44,640 bases of DNA from an uncultured Collinsella sp. (lineage in GTDB: Bacteria; Actinomycetota; Coriobacteriia; Coriobacteriales; Coriobacteriaceae). The position numbers and the translations under genes are program-made. The DNA lies in assembly GCA_900544845.1 (NCBI GenBank), contig UQWV01000010.1, positions 1 through 44,640 on the forward strand, written 5' to 3'. The first letter of the stretch is position 1; every line of letters starts with the position of its first letter. This document shows positions 30,890-40,463 of the stretch, in pieces. Under the pieces are notes generated by a model. That model worked only from the letters and a program-made list of their open reading frames with translations. It was not told the DNA's origin and searched no databases.

Positions 30890-32081
30890 GACCGCGCTTC
30901 GCATGGCGCTGGCGCACCCGTTCTACCTGCTCATCTATACGGTGTTCATCTCGCTCATGGGCGTATTCATCGCGGCATCGGTGAGCTGGAACTCGTCGCA
31001 GCTCACCGAGTACAAGCCCTACGATGCCAACGTGATCGTGGTCGACCGCGACGACAGCGACCTTTCGCGTGCGCTTACCAAGCATCTGGGTTCGCGTTTT
31101 GAGCTGGTCACGGGCATCGGCGACGATACGTACGACCTTGCGGACGCGCTCTCCAAGAGCAACAGCGCCAAGGGCAGCGCCGACTGCGTGTTCTTTATCC
31201 CGGAGGAGTTTGAGGACGACCTCGTTGCGGCTGCCCGCGCGGGGGAGGCCCTGCCCAAGCTCGACGTGACCTACGGTTCCGGCACCATGGCGGCGGCGCT
31301 TTCGTCTGCCGAGGCCTCGCGCTGGATCTCGCTCGCGGGCGCTGCGGCGGCGCTTGAGCCCGCTGCTTCTAACGGCGACGTTGCCAAGGCCGCCGAGCAT
31401 GCCGCTGCAAAGCGCGCGGAGGTCCAGATCGAGCAGGTTAAGGTCGACTCGACTGCCGCCGCTACGCTCGAGTCGTACTTCAACTTTGGCGCGTACGCGA
31501 TTATCTCGTCGGTCATCGTATCGGTGGGGTTGGTGTTCTCGGGCATGAACGAGCCCGAGCGCGTGTGTCGTATGGATGCCGGCCCGGTCTCCGAGCGCCA
31601 GCGCTCGCTTGCCGTGTTCGCGGCTGCCGCAGTGCTCACCGTCTGCATCTGGTTTGTGTCGAGCATGATGGGTGTCGTGGGCTTTGCCGGTGCGGTCGCC
31701 GAGGTCGGCGTGGGCCGTGTGTGCCTGGCGCTGGCAGCGACGTTTGCCCTGGCGTGCACGCCGCTGGCCGTTGGCTTTGCGCTGTCGAGCCTGGGTGCGC
31801 GCGAGGAGCTGCTCAACGGCGTGGGCAACCTGCTTGGCATGCTCATGACGTTTTTGGGCGGCGCCTGGATGCCGCTGTCGCTGATGGGCCCGGCCGTGCA
31901 GACCGCGGCGCACTTTGTGCCGACATATTGGGTGAACGATGCGATCGGCAAGGCGCTTGCCTCGGACCTGACGTCTGCCGTGCTGGGCGACATCGCCTGC
32001 GACCTGGGCGTCACGGTACTTTTCGCCGCCGCCATTGCCGCCGTAGGCCTGGCTCTCGCACGCGCCAAATCCCGCGCCTAG
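30876..32081 (+). CDS. ABC-2 family permease, partner subunit
   Basis: A 401-residue membrane protein with the same topology as the preceding gene: an N-terminal helix (FYLLIYTVFISLMGVFIAAS), a large extracytoplasmic domain (about 40-200), then five helices. The closing region resembles ABC-2 permeases (GNLLGMLMTFLGGAWMPLSL, then FVPTYWVNDA). The ATG at 30876 follows GGAAGGAG. It probably completes the exporter with the ATPase at 28754. Confidence 0.87.
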   Translation: MSTFKTALRMALAHPFYLLIYTVFISLMGVFIAASVSWNSSQLTEYKPYDANVIVVDRDDSDLSRALTKHLGSRFELVTGIGDDTYDLADALSKSNSAKGSADCVFFIPEEFEDDLVAAARAGEALPKLDVTYGSGTMAAALSSAEASRWISLAGAAAALEPAASNGDVAKAAEHAAAKRAEVQIEQVKVDSTAAATLESYFNFGAYAIISSVIVSVGLVFSGMNEPERVCRMDAGPVSERQRSLAVFAAAAVLTVCIWFVSSMMGVVGFAGAVAEVGVGRVCLALAATFALACTPLAVGFALSSLGAREELLNGVGNLLGMLMTFLGGAWMPLSLMGPAVQTAAHFVPTYWVNDAIGKALASDLTSAVLGDIACDLGVTVLFAAAIAAVGLALARAKSRA

Positions 32082-32162
32082 TCTGAAATAAATCCTAGGC
32101 CTCGCCCCAAAATAGTTCGCCAAGGTTTACTATTAGGCTCATAAAGTAGTACAAGGCTAACA

Positions 32163-32888
32163 ATGGGGGATACCATGGCAACGCAGGAAGCCTACGTCCA
32201 GGTTAAGGATCTCAAAAAGCACTACGGCGACGGTGATGCGCGCCTGACGGTACTCGATGGCATCGACACGTCCATCAACCGCGGCGAGATCTGCGTCATG
32301 CTGGGGCCCTCGGGCTCGGGCAAGTCGACGTTTCTCAACCTGATCGGCGGCCTGGAGGATGCCGACGGCGGCTCCATCATGGTGGACGGCTGCGACCTCA
32401 CCACGCTCAACGCCGGCGAGCTGGGCGAGTATCGCCGCCGTGAGCTGGGCTTTGTCTTCCAGTTCTACAACCTGGTGCCCGACCTCACCATCAAGGAAAA
32501 CATCGAGGTTACGGCGCACCTGTCCAAAAACCCGCTCAATGTCGACGACCTGCTGCGTTCGCTGGGCCTCTACGAGCACCGCAACAAGTTTCCGCGCCAG
32601 GTCTCAGGCGGTCAGCAGCAGCGCTGCGCCATCGGCCGCGCACTCGTCAAAAACCCGGGCCTGCTGCTGTGCGACGAGCCCACGGGCGCACTTGACTACA
32701 AGACGTCCAAGGAAATCTTGCAGCTCATGGAGGATGTCAACCGCACCTACGGCTGCACCATCATCATCGTCACGCACAACGCCGCCATCGCTCGCATGGC
32801 CAACCGCGTGCTGCGCCTGCGCGACGGGCGCATCGTCGAGGATGAGCTCAACGAGTCGCCCGTCGCGGCCGCCGAGCTCGATTGGTAG
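32163..32888 (+). CDS. ABC transporter ATP-binding protein, MacB/LolD type
   Basis: A 241-residue ATPase of the mechanotransmission family: Walker A GPSGSGKST, Q-loop FVFQFYNLVPDLT, signature VSGGQQQRCAIGRALV, Walker B LLLCDEPTGALD and H-loop VTHN. The FQFYNLVP motif and the FtsX-type permease directly behind it place it with MacB, LolD and BceA types rather than with importers. MATQEA at 32175 is a possible alternative start. The gene follows a gap of about 80 bp without a clear terminator, so some read-through from the upstream exporter is possible. Confidence 0.92.
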   Translation: MGDTMATQEAYVQVKDLKKHYGDGDARLTVLDGIDTSINRGEICVMLGPSGSGKSTFLNLIGGLEDADGGSIMVDGCDLTTLNAGELGEYRRRELGFVFQFYNLVPDLTIKENIEVTAHLSKNPLNVDDLLRSLGLYEHRNKFPRQVSGGQQQRCAIGRALVKNPGLLLCDEPTGALDYKTSKEILQLMEDVNRTYGCTIIIVTHNAAIARMANRVLRLRDGRIVEDELNESPVAAAELDW

Positions 32889-32896
32889 GCGGCGCC

Positions 32897-35563
32897 ATGA
32901 CACCTCTCGCAAAACGTCTCCCGCGCGAGCTGCGCCGCAATATCGGCAAGTACCTGGGCATCTTTTTGCTTATGTGCGGAAGCATCGCCCTTACCTCGGG
33001 CTTTTTGCTCGCGGCGCATTCCATCGGTTGCCTTATCGACGACATGCGCGATGCGTACACGATTGAGGACGGCCGCGTGACCACCTCCTTTGAGGCCACT
33101 AAAGACCAGCTCAAGGCCGCCGAGGACGCGGCCGACGACGTCGGCGGCGTCACGCTCTACAAGAATTTCTCCATCGACGCCATCATCAAAAAGACCGCCG
33201 GCGACGACGGCACCAAGCGCACACTGCGCACCTATACGCACCGCACCAAGGTCGATATCGCGTCCTACTGTGAGGGCAAGGAACCCAAGGCGGATGACGA
33301 GGTGGCCATCGACCGTGTCTTTGCCACCAATAACGACCTCGCCATGGGCGATAAGGTCGAGCTTGAAGGCCGCACCTACACCATCTGCGGCATCATGACC
33401 CAGCCCGATAGCCAGGCGCTGTTCCTCAACAATTCGGACTTTACGGTGAACACCATCACCTATGGCGTGGCCGAGGTCACCGACGCCGGCTTTGCCGCGC
33501 TCGAGGATGCCGGCGGCGCGCCTGCCTACACCTACTCCTTCACCTTTACCGATCGCGATCTCTCCACCGCAGACCGCATCGACGCCGAGCAAGATATGGT
33601 CGAGGCGCTGACCGATGCCGATGCACGCGTGGACGATCTGATCGATGCCGATTCCAATCAGGGCATTGGCTATGCGCGCGACGACGTAGACGGCGACTCC
33701 ATGATGTGGATGACGCTGCTCGACATCATCATCGTGATCATGGCGTTTGTCTTTGTGGTCCTTACCGACGCCACCATCGAGGAGGAGAGCGCCATCATCG
33801 GCACGCTGCTCGCCAGCGGCTATCGTCGACGCGAGATCGTGCTGCACTACCTTGCGCTTCCCGCCATCGTGGGCGTGGTCGCGGCGCTTTTGGGCACTGC
33901 GCTCGGCGTTGTGTTCTTTACTGAGCCCATGCGCAGCCTCTATTACGGTTCGTACAGCCTGCCGCCCTTCCAGGTGTACTGGAGCTGGGAGATCTTTGTG
34001 AAGTGCGCCGTGGTTCCCGCCGCCGCGCTCATCCTCATCACGCTGGTGGGCCTGCTTCGCAAAATGGGCAAGACGCCGTTGCAGTTCCTTCGTCACGAGG
34101 CGAGCGGCAAATCGGGCACCAAGCGCGGCTTGCAGCTGCCGGAGCGCATGGGTTTTGTTTCCCGCTTCCGCCTGCGTATCTTCCTGCGCAACCTGGGCAA
34201 CTTCGCCACGCTCTTCGTGGGCATCGCGTTTGCCTCGCTGCTGCTGCTCTTTGGCCTGGCGATTCTGCCCACGATGACGCACTATGCGGACAATCTCGAG
34301 ACGAGTCTGGTCGCCGAGCACCAGTACACGCTCAAGGCGCCGCTGGAGCTCGAGGGCACTGCCGAGGAGCGCGAGCAGTGGTCGGCACTCGAGCGCTTGC
34401 AGTCGGTTGACGGCGCGCTGCTTTCCGCCGCTCAGGATGCCGATGACGAGCTTGACGACGCGGCCGATGCGGCGCAGGCGGCAGCCGATGCCACGACCGC
34501 ATCTCCGTCTGCCGAGAGCCTGACTGCGGCGCAGGATGCGCTTGCAAACGTCCAGGACAAGAAGGATGCGCTTTATGCGCGCCTCGATGACCTTGCCGAT
34601 GCCCTCGGCCGCGACCGCGACGAGGCTATCGACCTGATCGACAAGGCCTCTAAGATCGACACTGACAACGACGATGTCCACCCGGTCAATACGACCGATA
34701 ACGGCGTGGGCGCAATCGCGCAGGCCGAGAAATATGCCGTTTACCAGCTGCAATACGACCGCGGCGATGGTAATGGCGAGGAGACGATTTCTGTCTACGG
34801 CATCTCGCCCGATTCGCGCTATTGGAAAGACCTCAACGTCGGCGACGGACGCGTCGTCTTTGGCGGCGGCCTACTCGACAAGTTTGGCTGGAACGAGGGG
34901 CAGAAGGTTAAGCTTCGCGACAAGTACGAGGGCAAGAATTATTCCCTTGAGTACGCGGGCAAGGACTGTGCCTGGGGCTCCAAGTCGGACATGAATATCT
35001 ATATGAGTATCGACGACTTTAACGAGCTGTTCGGCAACGACGCCGCCTACTTTAACGGCTATGTGAGCGACGAGAAGCTCGACCTCGATGCTCGCTACTT
35101 TGCCGGCGACACCACGCCCGACGACATGCGGGCCGTGGGCGACCAGTTCATCGGCATGATGAGCAAAATGATCGGAATGATGATCGGGCTCGCGGTGTTT
35201 ATCTTCCTGCTGTTTATGTACCTGCTGACCAAGGCGGTGATCGACCACAGCGCCCGTTCGATCAGCTACATGAAAGTCTTTGGCTATCGCGATAGCGAGA
35301 TCTCGCATCTGTACATCCGCTCGATCACGCTGTGCGTGGCGGCTTCGCTCGTGCTGAGCCTGCCGGTCATTATTGGCTCGCTCACGGCCATCTTCCGCTC
35401 GATGCTGCTCGCCTACAACGGCAATATCGAGATCTACGTGCCCGCTTGGTCCATGGTTGCATGCGTCGGCATTGGCTTTGCGACCTACCTGGTCGTGGCG
35501 TTGCTGCACATGCGTTCCATCAAACGTGTGGGCCTGGCCGAAGCTCTCAAGGTGCAGGAGTAG
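32897..35563 (+). CDS. FtsX-type ABC permease with large extracytoplasmic domains
   Basis: An 888-residue permease. The first helix (about 20-45) precedes an extracytoplasmic MacB-like domain (about 50-265). Three helices (about 270-395) then form an FtsX module. A second helix near 430-455 leads to another external domain, followed by three C-terminal helices forming the second FtsX module. Between residues 510 and 590 is an Ala/Asp-rich coiled-coil-like stretch (DELDDAADAAQAAADAT). This two-module layout is common in Gram-positive lipoprotein, peptide or signalling exporters. The ATG at 32897 is preferred to an in-frame TTG at 32882 that lies inside the ATPase gene. Its stop codon falls within a repeat (35561-35699). 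Confidence 0.88.
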   Translation: MTPLAKRLPRELRRNIGKYLGIFLLMCGSIALTSGFLLAAHSIGCLIDDMRDAYTIEDGRVTTSFEATKDQLKAAEDAADDVGGVTLYKNFSIDAIIKKTAGDDGTKRTLRTYTHRTKVDIASYCEGKEPKADDEVAIDRVFATNNDLAMGDKVELEGRTYTICGIMTQPDSQALFLNNSDFTVNTITYGVAEVTDAGFAALEDAGGAPAYTYSFTFTDRDLSTADRIDAEQDMVEALTDADARVDDLIDADSNQGIGYARDDVDGDSMMWMTLLDIIIVIMAFVFVVLTDATIEEESAIIGTLLASGYRRREIVLHYLALPAIVGVVAALLGTALGVVFFTEPMRSLYYGSYSLPPFQVYWSWEIFVKCAVVPAAALILITLVGLLRKMGKTPLQFLRHEASGKSGTKRGLQLPERMGFVSRFRLRIFLRNLGNFATLFVGIAFASLLLLFGLAILPTMTHYADNLETSLVAEHQYTLKAPLELEGTAEEREQWSALERLQSVDGALLSAAQDADDELDDAADAAQAAADATTASPSAESLTAAQDALANVQDKKDALYARLDDLADALGRDRDEAIDLIDKASKIDTDNDDVHPVNTTDNGVGAIAQAEKYAVYQLQYDRGDGNGEETISVYGISPDSRYWKDLNVGDGRVVFGGGLLDKFGWNEGQKVKLRDKYEGKNYSLEYAGKDCAWGSKSDMNIYMSIDDFNELFGNDAAYFNGYVSDEKLDLDARYFAGDTTPDDMRAVGDQFIGMMSKMIGMMIGLAVFIFLLFMYLLTKAVIDHSARSISYMKVFGYRDSEISHLYIRSITLCVAASLVLSLPVIIGSLTAIFRSMLLAYNGNIEIYVPAWSMVACVGIGFATYLVVALLHMRSIKRVGLAEALKVQE

Positions 35564-35699
35564 TCATCGGGGACAGTCTTTGCCGATTCGCCGGTTCGCC
35601 GGCCGTGCTGGCAAGGACTGTCCCCAGCTGCCGGCAGGAAAGGAACGTCCCTAGCTGCCAGGTGGCGAGGCACTCATTTAAGTCCGTCCCCAATGACTA
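35561..35699. repeat. Palindromic intergenic repeat of the GGGGAC/GTCCCC family
   Basis: The outer ends are complementary (TAGTCATCGGGGAC 35561-35574 with GTCCCCAATGACTA 35686-35699, one difference). Inside, 35569-35584 pairs with 35610-35625 (16 bp, one mismatch) around a further GCCGG/CCGGC hairpin. The right end, CATTTAAG-N2-CGTCCCCAATGACTA, recurs at 44066-44094. The permease stop codon is the first three bases of the repeat. Confidence 0.75.
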
Positions 35700-35709
35700 G
35701 GTGCCGTAC

Positions 35710-35740
35710 TTGACTTTAACTCTGCTTTAACTGGTACCAT
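35710..35740 (+). promoter_or_regulatory. Probable sigma70-type promoter of the DUF362 gene
   Basis: TTGACT (35710-35715) and TACCAT (35735-35740) are 19 bp apart, and TGG just before TACCAT makes an extended -10. The start codon is 43 bp downstream with a GAGGGGAT SD. Confidence 0.5.
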
Positions 35741-35782
35741 CCTCTATGTCTGTAACGCCATATAGACCGAGGGGATATATCT

Positions 35783-36988
35783 ATGACCGCAATTGCACCC
35801 GCAGCACCCGCCGAGGTGTACTTCACCAACCTGCGCACGCATGCTCGCGAGAGCCAGCTCGACAAGCTCAAACGCCTTATTCGCCGCGCCGGAATTGAGC
35901 AGATCGACTTTGAGAACAAGTTCGTCGCCATCAAGATTCACTTTGGTGAGCTGGGCAACCTGAGCTTTTTGCGCCCCAACTACGCCCGCGCCGTCGCGGA
36001 CGTGGTGAAGGAGCTGGGCGGCAAGCCCTTCCTCACTGACTGCAATACGCTCTATGTCGGTAGCCGCAAAAACGCGCTCGAGCACATCGACACCGCCTAC
36101 CAGAACGGCTTTACCCCGTATGCCACGGGTTGCCAGATCATCATCGCCGACGGCCTCAAGGGCACCGACGAGGCGCTCGTCCCGGTCGAGGGCGGAGAGT
36201 ACGTGCACGAGGCTAAGATCGGTCAGGCGCTCATGGATGCCGATATCGTGATTAGCCTCACCCACTTTAAGGGCCATGAGCAGGCCGGCTTTGGCGGCGC
36301 CATGAAGAACCTGGGTATGGGAGGCGGCAGCCGTGCCGGCAAGATGGAGCAGCATGCCGCCGGCAAGCCGAACGTCTCGACCGAGCACTGCGTTGGCTGC
36401 CGTGCCTGCGAAAAGATCTGCGCGCACAACGCTGTCTCGTTCGACGGCACCCGCGAGCGCGAGCTTGCCAGCGGCGCTACTCGCACGGTGCACGTGGCCG
36501 CTATCGACCACGATCGCTGCGTGGGCTGCGGACGCTGCATTGCGGCATGCAACCAGGACTGCATCAAGCCCGGCTATGACGCCGCGGCCGACGTGCTCAA
36601 CTGCAAGATCGCCGAGTATACGAAGGCCGTTGTCGACGGCCGCCCGAGCTTCCATATCTCGCTTGCCATGGATATCAGCCCCAACTGCGATTGCCATCCC
36701 GAAAACGATACGCCTATCGTCAACGACATCGGCATGTTCGCGAGCTTCGACCCGGTCGCCATCGACCAGGCCTGCGCCGATGCTGTCATGGCATCCGAGC
36801 CGCTGCCCAACACCGAGCTCACCGATAGCGCGGCCAAGATGGAGCACAACCACGAGCATCTGGAGGGCGAGCAGGCTAAGGACCCCTTCTGCATCACGCA
36901 TCCCGACACCGACTGGCGAGTGTGCATCGCGCATGCCGAGAAGATCGGCCTGGGCACGAGCGAGTATGAGCTCATCGAGGTCAAGTAG
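35783..36988 (+). CDS. DUF362 protein with two [4Fe-4S] ferredoxin motifs
   Basis: A 401-residue cytoplasmic protein. The DUF362 domain (about 10-195 and 280-370; VAIKIHFGELGNLSFLRPNY, THFKGHEQAGFGGAMKNLGMG) is interrupted near residue 203 by a ferredoxin insert with CVGCRACEKICAHNA and CVGCGRCIAACNQDC, each a CxxCxxCxxxC cluster site. The family is widespread in anaerobes and its reaction is not established; an electron-transfer or Fe-S-dependent maturation role is likely. It is monocistronic, with its own promoter and a strong terminator. Its dependence on low-potential clusters suits the same anaerobic metabolism as the Ech hydrogenase. Confidence 0.88.
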   Translation: MTAIAPAAPAEVYFTNLRTHARESQLDKLKRLIRRAGIEQIDFENKFVAIKIHFGELGNLSFLRPNYARAVADVVKELGGKPFLTDCNTLYVGSRKNALEHIDTAYQNGFTPYATGCQIIIADGLKGTDEALVPVEGGEYVHEAKIGQALMDADIVISLTHFKGHEQAGFGGAMKNLGMGGGSRAGKMEQHAAGKPNVSTEHCVGCRACEKICAHNAVSFDGTRERELASGATRTVHVAAIDHDRCVGCGRCIAACNQDCIKPGYDAAADVLNCKIAEYTKAVVDGRPSFHISLAMDISPNCDCHPENDTPIVNDIGMFASFDPVAIDQACADAVMASEPLPNTELTDSAAKMEHNHEHLEGEQAKDPFCITHPDTDWRVCIAHAEKIGLGTSEYELIEVK

Positions 36989-37036
36989 CACCTAGCTATT
37001 AGACAAAACAAGCGCCTTTGTAGCACAACTGTTAGT

Positions 37037-37076
37037 AAAAGCCGCCCGTGAGCACAGTGCCCACGGGCGGCTTTTT
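37037..37076 (+). terminator. Bidirectional intrinsic terminator
   Basis: A perfect 14-bp stem (37037-37050 with 37062-37075) has As on the left and Ts on the right. It lies between the DUF362 gene and the convergent hydrolase gene, so it can end both transcripts. Confidence 0.9.
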
Positions 37077-37121
37077 GGAAGTGCTAGGGGGTCAGATAGA
37101 CCACTAAACCGTACTATTTGC

Positions 37122-38087
37122 CTAAAAATACTCGTCGAGGAAGTCGTCGACCGTATTCCAGTAGAGCTCGGGGTCAACTTGCGCGCTCTTGGCGTGGGTG
37201 GCGCCATGGATGGTGAGCTTTTGCTTGACCTTGCTGGCGCACGCGTCGTAGTTTTGGTCGAGCATGCTGTACGGTACAAAGGTGTCCCGGTCGCCGTGGA
37301 TAAACAGCATGGGAACCGTCGCGTGTTTGAGTTGCTCCACACTGCTCGCCTTATGAAAATCGTAGCCCGCGCGCACGTTGCACACCAAGTTTGCTACATC
37401 GAGCAAGGGAAAGCTGGGCAGGCCGAACACGTCCTTGAGCTGCAGGGAAAACTCGTCCCAAACACTCGTATAACCGCAGTCCTCGATAATGCATTTCACG
37501 TTTGAGGGCAGAGATTCCCCCGCGACGTTCATGGCGGTTGCCGCACCCATCGACTCGCCAAAGACCAGGATACGTGCCTCGGGGTCAGCCTGAACGATTC
37601 GCTCGATCCATGCGACGATGTCAAGGCGCTCGGGCCAGCCCATGCCGATATAGTTGCCGCCGGAGCGCTCGTGGGCGCGGGCGGCGGGTGCGAGTACGTT
37701 CATGCCGCGGTCGTGGAATCGCTTGACGTATCGGGCCATACCGATGGGCTCGTTGGTATATCCATGCAGGCAGACGGCGTAGTCGTGCGTGCTCTCCGAC
37801 GCAGCAAAATACCAGGCGGCAAGCTCGGTCCCGTCGTCCGCGGTGAGGCTGCTGCTCTCGCGGTTCTCTTTAAACCACGCCCGCGCCTCGCCCTCCTCGG
37901 CATCCATCTGCTCGCCCTTTTCGGCGTCCTTGCCGTCCTGCATCATCTTCATGGTGTACGGCGCTTGGGGATTCAGGGCAAAGTCGAACAAGAAGTTGCC
38001 GGCAAACCCCAACAGCGCGACAACGAGCACCAGCGCAACGACGCCGGCTATCTTGAGCTTTCGATGGGAACGTGCGTTTTGAGACAT
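37122..38087 (-). CDS. Membrane-anchored alpha/beta hydrolase
   Basis: A 321-residue protein with an N-terminal membrane anchor (about 12-35) and an extracytoplasmic hydrolase domain. Visible features are the oxyanion-region HGY (CLHGYTNEP), the nucleophile elbow GESMG (Ser near 176), an acidic residue in HGDRDTFVP and the catalytic His in HGATHAKS. This is a complete Ser-Asp-His set. It resembles YqkD/BEM46-type serine hydrolases of Gram-positives, whose substrates are mostly unknown; an esterase or acyl/peptide hydrolase at the cell surface is likely. It is alone on the minus strand. Confidence 0.87.
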   Translation of the reverse strand: MSQNARSHRKLKIAGVVALVLVVALLGFAGNFLFDFALNPQAPYTMKMMQDGKDAEKGEQMDAEEGEARAWFKENRESSSLTADDGTELAAWYFAASESTHDYAVCLHGYTNEPIGMARYVKRFHDRGMNVLAPAARAHERSGGNYIGMGWPERLDIVAWIERIVQADPEARILVFGESMGAATAMNVAGESLPSNVKCIIEDCGYTSVWDEFSLQLKDVFGLPSFPLLDVANLVCNVRAGYDFHKASSVEQLKHATVPMLFIHGDRDTFVPYSMLDQNYDACASKVKQKLTIHGATHAKSAQVDPELYWNTVDDFLDEYF

Positions 38088-38273
38088 AAGAAGCTTTCCT
38101 ATAAGATGTTAATACATCAACATTTAATGCAAGCGCATTATGGACGTTCGCCGTTGATGCGTCAACAGGCAAAGAATGGGTAAACAAAGGGTCACGTATG
38201 GTGCAAATTTCGCACGTACCTAGACGCTTTGATATAGTGTTGAGAACTCTTTACGTTGGAGGATGTAACCGGC

Positions 38274-38957
38274 ATGTCCGATTCGAGCGACAGTTCTAAG
38301 CCGCGACCCAAGACCGCGGCCGTTCCACACTACACGGTGGGCGAGGAGATCATGAACTCCGTCACCCATGGTGTCGGCTGCCTGCTGGGTATCGCGGGCC
38401 TGGTGCTCCTGATCGTATTCGCCGCCCTGCGCGGCGGAGGCCCGGCCCACATGGCCGCGGCAATTGTCTATGGCGTCAGCATTATCCTCGAATACCTAGC
38501 CTCCACGCTCTACCACGCGATTCAGCCCGCGCGCGCCAAGCGCGTGTTTCGCATCATCGACCACAGCTGCATCTACCTGCTCATAGCCGGCAGCTATACG
38601 CCGTTTTGCCTCATCACGCTCGCAAACGACGGCGGCGCTGTGCTGTTCTTTGCCGTATGGGCCATCGCCATTATCGGCATCGCCCTCGAGTGCTTTATGC
38701 GCGAGCGTCAACCGCACTGGGTAAGCGGCCTGGTCTACCTGCTGATGGGCTGGCTCGTTGTCTTTAAGCTGCCCGAACTTGTGGCGCTGCTCAACCCCGT
38801 GGCACTTGCCCTGCTCGCCGTCGGCGGCGTGTGCTACACCGCGGGCGTGCCGTTCTATATCGCCAAAAACGTGCGCTATCTGCACAGCGTGTTTCACCTG
38901 TGGGTGCTCGCCGGCAGCATCTTCCAGTTCATGGCGGTGATCCTCTTCGTAATCTAG
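38274..38957 (+). CDS. Hemolysin III family (PAQR-like) membrane protein
   Basis: A 227-residue protein with seven predicted membrane helices. It carries the family's conserved polar residues: SVTHGVG in helix 1, STLYHA in helix 2, DHSCIYLLIAGSYTP in helix 3, and HSVFHLWVLAGS at the end. The Ser/His/Asp set could bind zinc, as in adiponectin receptors and the proposed ceramidase-like superfamily. Despite the name, haemolysis is doubtful; a lipid or membrane homeostasis role is more likely. The ATG at 38274 has GGAGG 11 bases upstream; an in-frame TTG at 38256 lies on top of that SD and is rejected. Confidence 0.9.
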   Translation: MSDSSDSSKPRPKTAAVPHYTVGEEIMNSVTHGVGCLLGIAGLVLLIVFAALRGGGPAHMAAAIVYGVSIILEYLASTLYHAIQPARAKRVFRIIDHSCIYLLIAGSYTPFCLITLANDGGAVLFFAVWAIAIIGIALECFMRERQPHWVSGLVYLLMGWLVVFKLPELVALLNPVALALLAVGGVCYTAGVPFYIAKNVRYLHSVFHLWVLAGSIFQFMAVILFVI

Positions 38958-39065
38958 CGACCACGCCAGCGCCCGTGCCCCCGCTCGGTCGCCAGTGCAA
39001 TTGCCGTATCCGCCACCAACGTTTTAATCCGACGTCCCGAATCTTGGAGGTTCGAGAAACTCCCG

Positions 39066-40439
39066 ATGGACATAACCATCTCCCTTATCACCACCCTCGT
39101 TTTGACCATCATCAACGGCTACTTCTCTATGTCCGAGATGGCGCTCACCACGGCCAAACGCGCCGTGTTGGAGCACGAGGCCGAGGAAGGCGACAAGCGC
39201 GCCGAGCACGCCATTAAGCTGGCTGCCGACTCCGACCAGCTGCTCGCCACCATCCAGGTCGCCATCACGCTCGTGGGCTTCGCCTCGTCCGCCGTCGCCT
39301 CGACGAGCCTGTCCGACCCGCTCGCCACGTGGCTCATGAGCTTTGGCATCGCGCCGCTCTCCGCCATCGCGCGCGGCCTGGCGCCGGTCATCATCACCGT
39401 CGCGGTCGCCTTCGTGTCCATCGTGATCGGCGAGCTCGTCCCCAAGCGCATCGGCCTGGCCAATGCCGAGGGCGTGTCCAAGCAGGTCGTGGGACCGTTG
39501 TCGTTTTTCCAAAAGATCGCCCGTCCGCTCGTGTGGCTGACCGGCGCCTGCTCCGACGGCCTGGCCCGCATCCTGCGCATCAAGAGCGCCGACGACCGCC
39601 AAAACGTCTCGGAGGAAGAGATCAAGTACATGGTCTCGGAGCAGGATGACCTGCTCGACGAGGAAAAGCGCATGATCCACGAGATCTTCGACCTGGGCGA
39701 CACCGTTGCCCGCGAGGTCATGGTGCCGCGCGTGGACACCACCATGTGCGAGGACGACGAGACGGTCGCCGACGTGCTGTCCACCATGCGCCAGACCGGC
39801 TTTAGCCGCATCCCCGTCTATCACGAGGATCCCGACAACGTCGCCGGCATCGCGCACATCAAGGACCTGATTCAGCCCGCGCTCGACGGCAAGGGCGACC
39901 AGCCCATCGCCGGCTTTTTGCGCGACGCCACCTTTGTACCCGACACCAAGGACATCCTGCCGCTGCTGTCCGAGATGCAGACCTCGCACGACCAGATCGT
40001 GGTGGTCGTGGACGAGTACGGCGGCACGGCCGGCATCATCACCATCGAGGACATCGTCGAGGAGATCGTCGGCGAGATCGAGGACGAGTTCGACCCCGAC
40101 AACAAGTATCTCACGCGCCTTTCGCGCCGCGAGTGGCTCGTTGATGGGCGTTTTTCGTGCGATGACGCGATTGAGCTTGGTTGGCCGCTCGAGGAAAGCG
40201 ATGATTATGAGACCATCGCCGGCTGGATTTTGGAGCTTTGCGACTCGGTGCCCGACATCGGAGAGGTGTTTGAGGTTGCCGGGTACAAGTTTAAAGTGCA
40301 GTCGATGCGTGGCCAGCGCATCTCGCTCATCCGCGTGATCGCTCCGGCCGAAACCGATAAGAAGGATTCCGAGTCTTCGGCAGAGAAGCCGGCGGCGTCG
40401 GGTGCGGGCTCTGTGGACCCGCACGACGGCGACGAGTAG
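39066..40439 (+). CDS. CNNM/CorC-type transporter (DUF21, CBS pair, CorC_HlyC domain)
   Basis: A 457-residue membrane protein. It has a DUF21 transmembrane domain (about 1-190, with NGYFSMSEMALTTAK and GELVPKRIGL), an acidic helical hairpin with EEEIKYMVSEQ, two CBS motifs (about 215-340, VMVPRVDTT and the IVVVVDEYGGTAGIITIED signature), and a C-terminal CorC_HlyC domain (about 350-435). The tail is disordered. Family members move or regulate Mg2+ (or Na+/Mg2+ exchange); some were first called hemolysin C. The nearest SD (GGAGG) is 15 bases upstream, unusually far, but no nearer start exists. It follows the hemolysin III gene by about 110 bp. Confidence 0.9.
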   Translation: MDITISLITTLVLTIINGYFSMSEMALTTAKRAVLEHEAEEGDKRAEHAIKLAADSDQLLATIQVAITLVGFASSAVASTSLSDPLATWLMSFGIAPLSAIARGLAPVIITVAVAFVSIVIGELVPKRIGLANAEGVSKQVVGPLSFFQKIARPLVWLTGACSDGLARILRIKSADDRQNVSEEEIKYMVSEQDDLLDEEKRMIHEIFDLGDTVAREVMVPRVDTTMCEDDETVADVLSTMRQTGFSRIPVYHEDPDNVAGIAHIKDLIQPALDGKGDQPIAGFLRDATFVPDTKDILPLLSEMQTSHDQIVVVVDEYGGTAGIITIEDIVEEIVGEIEDEFDPDNKYLTRLSRREWLVDGRFSCDDAIELGWPLEESDDYETIAGWILELCDSVPDIGEVFEVAGYKFKVQSMRGQRISLIRVIAPAETDKKDSESSAEKPAASGAGSVDPHDGDE

Positions 40440-40463
40440 GACAAGGAAGAGTAGGGGAGAGTT

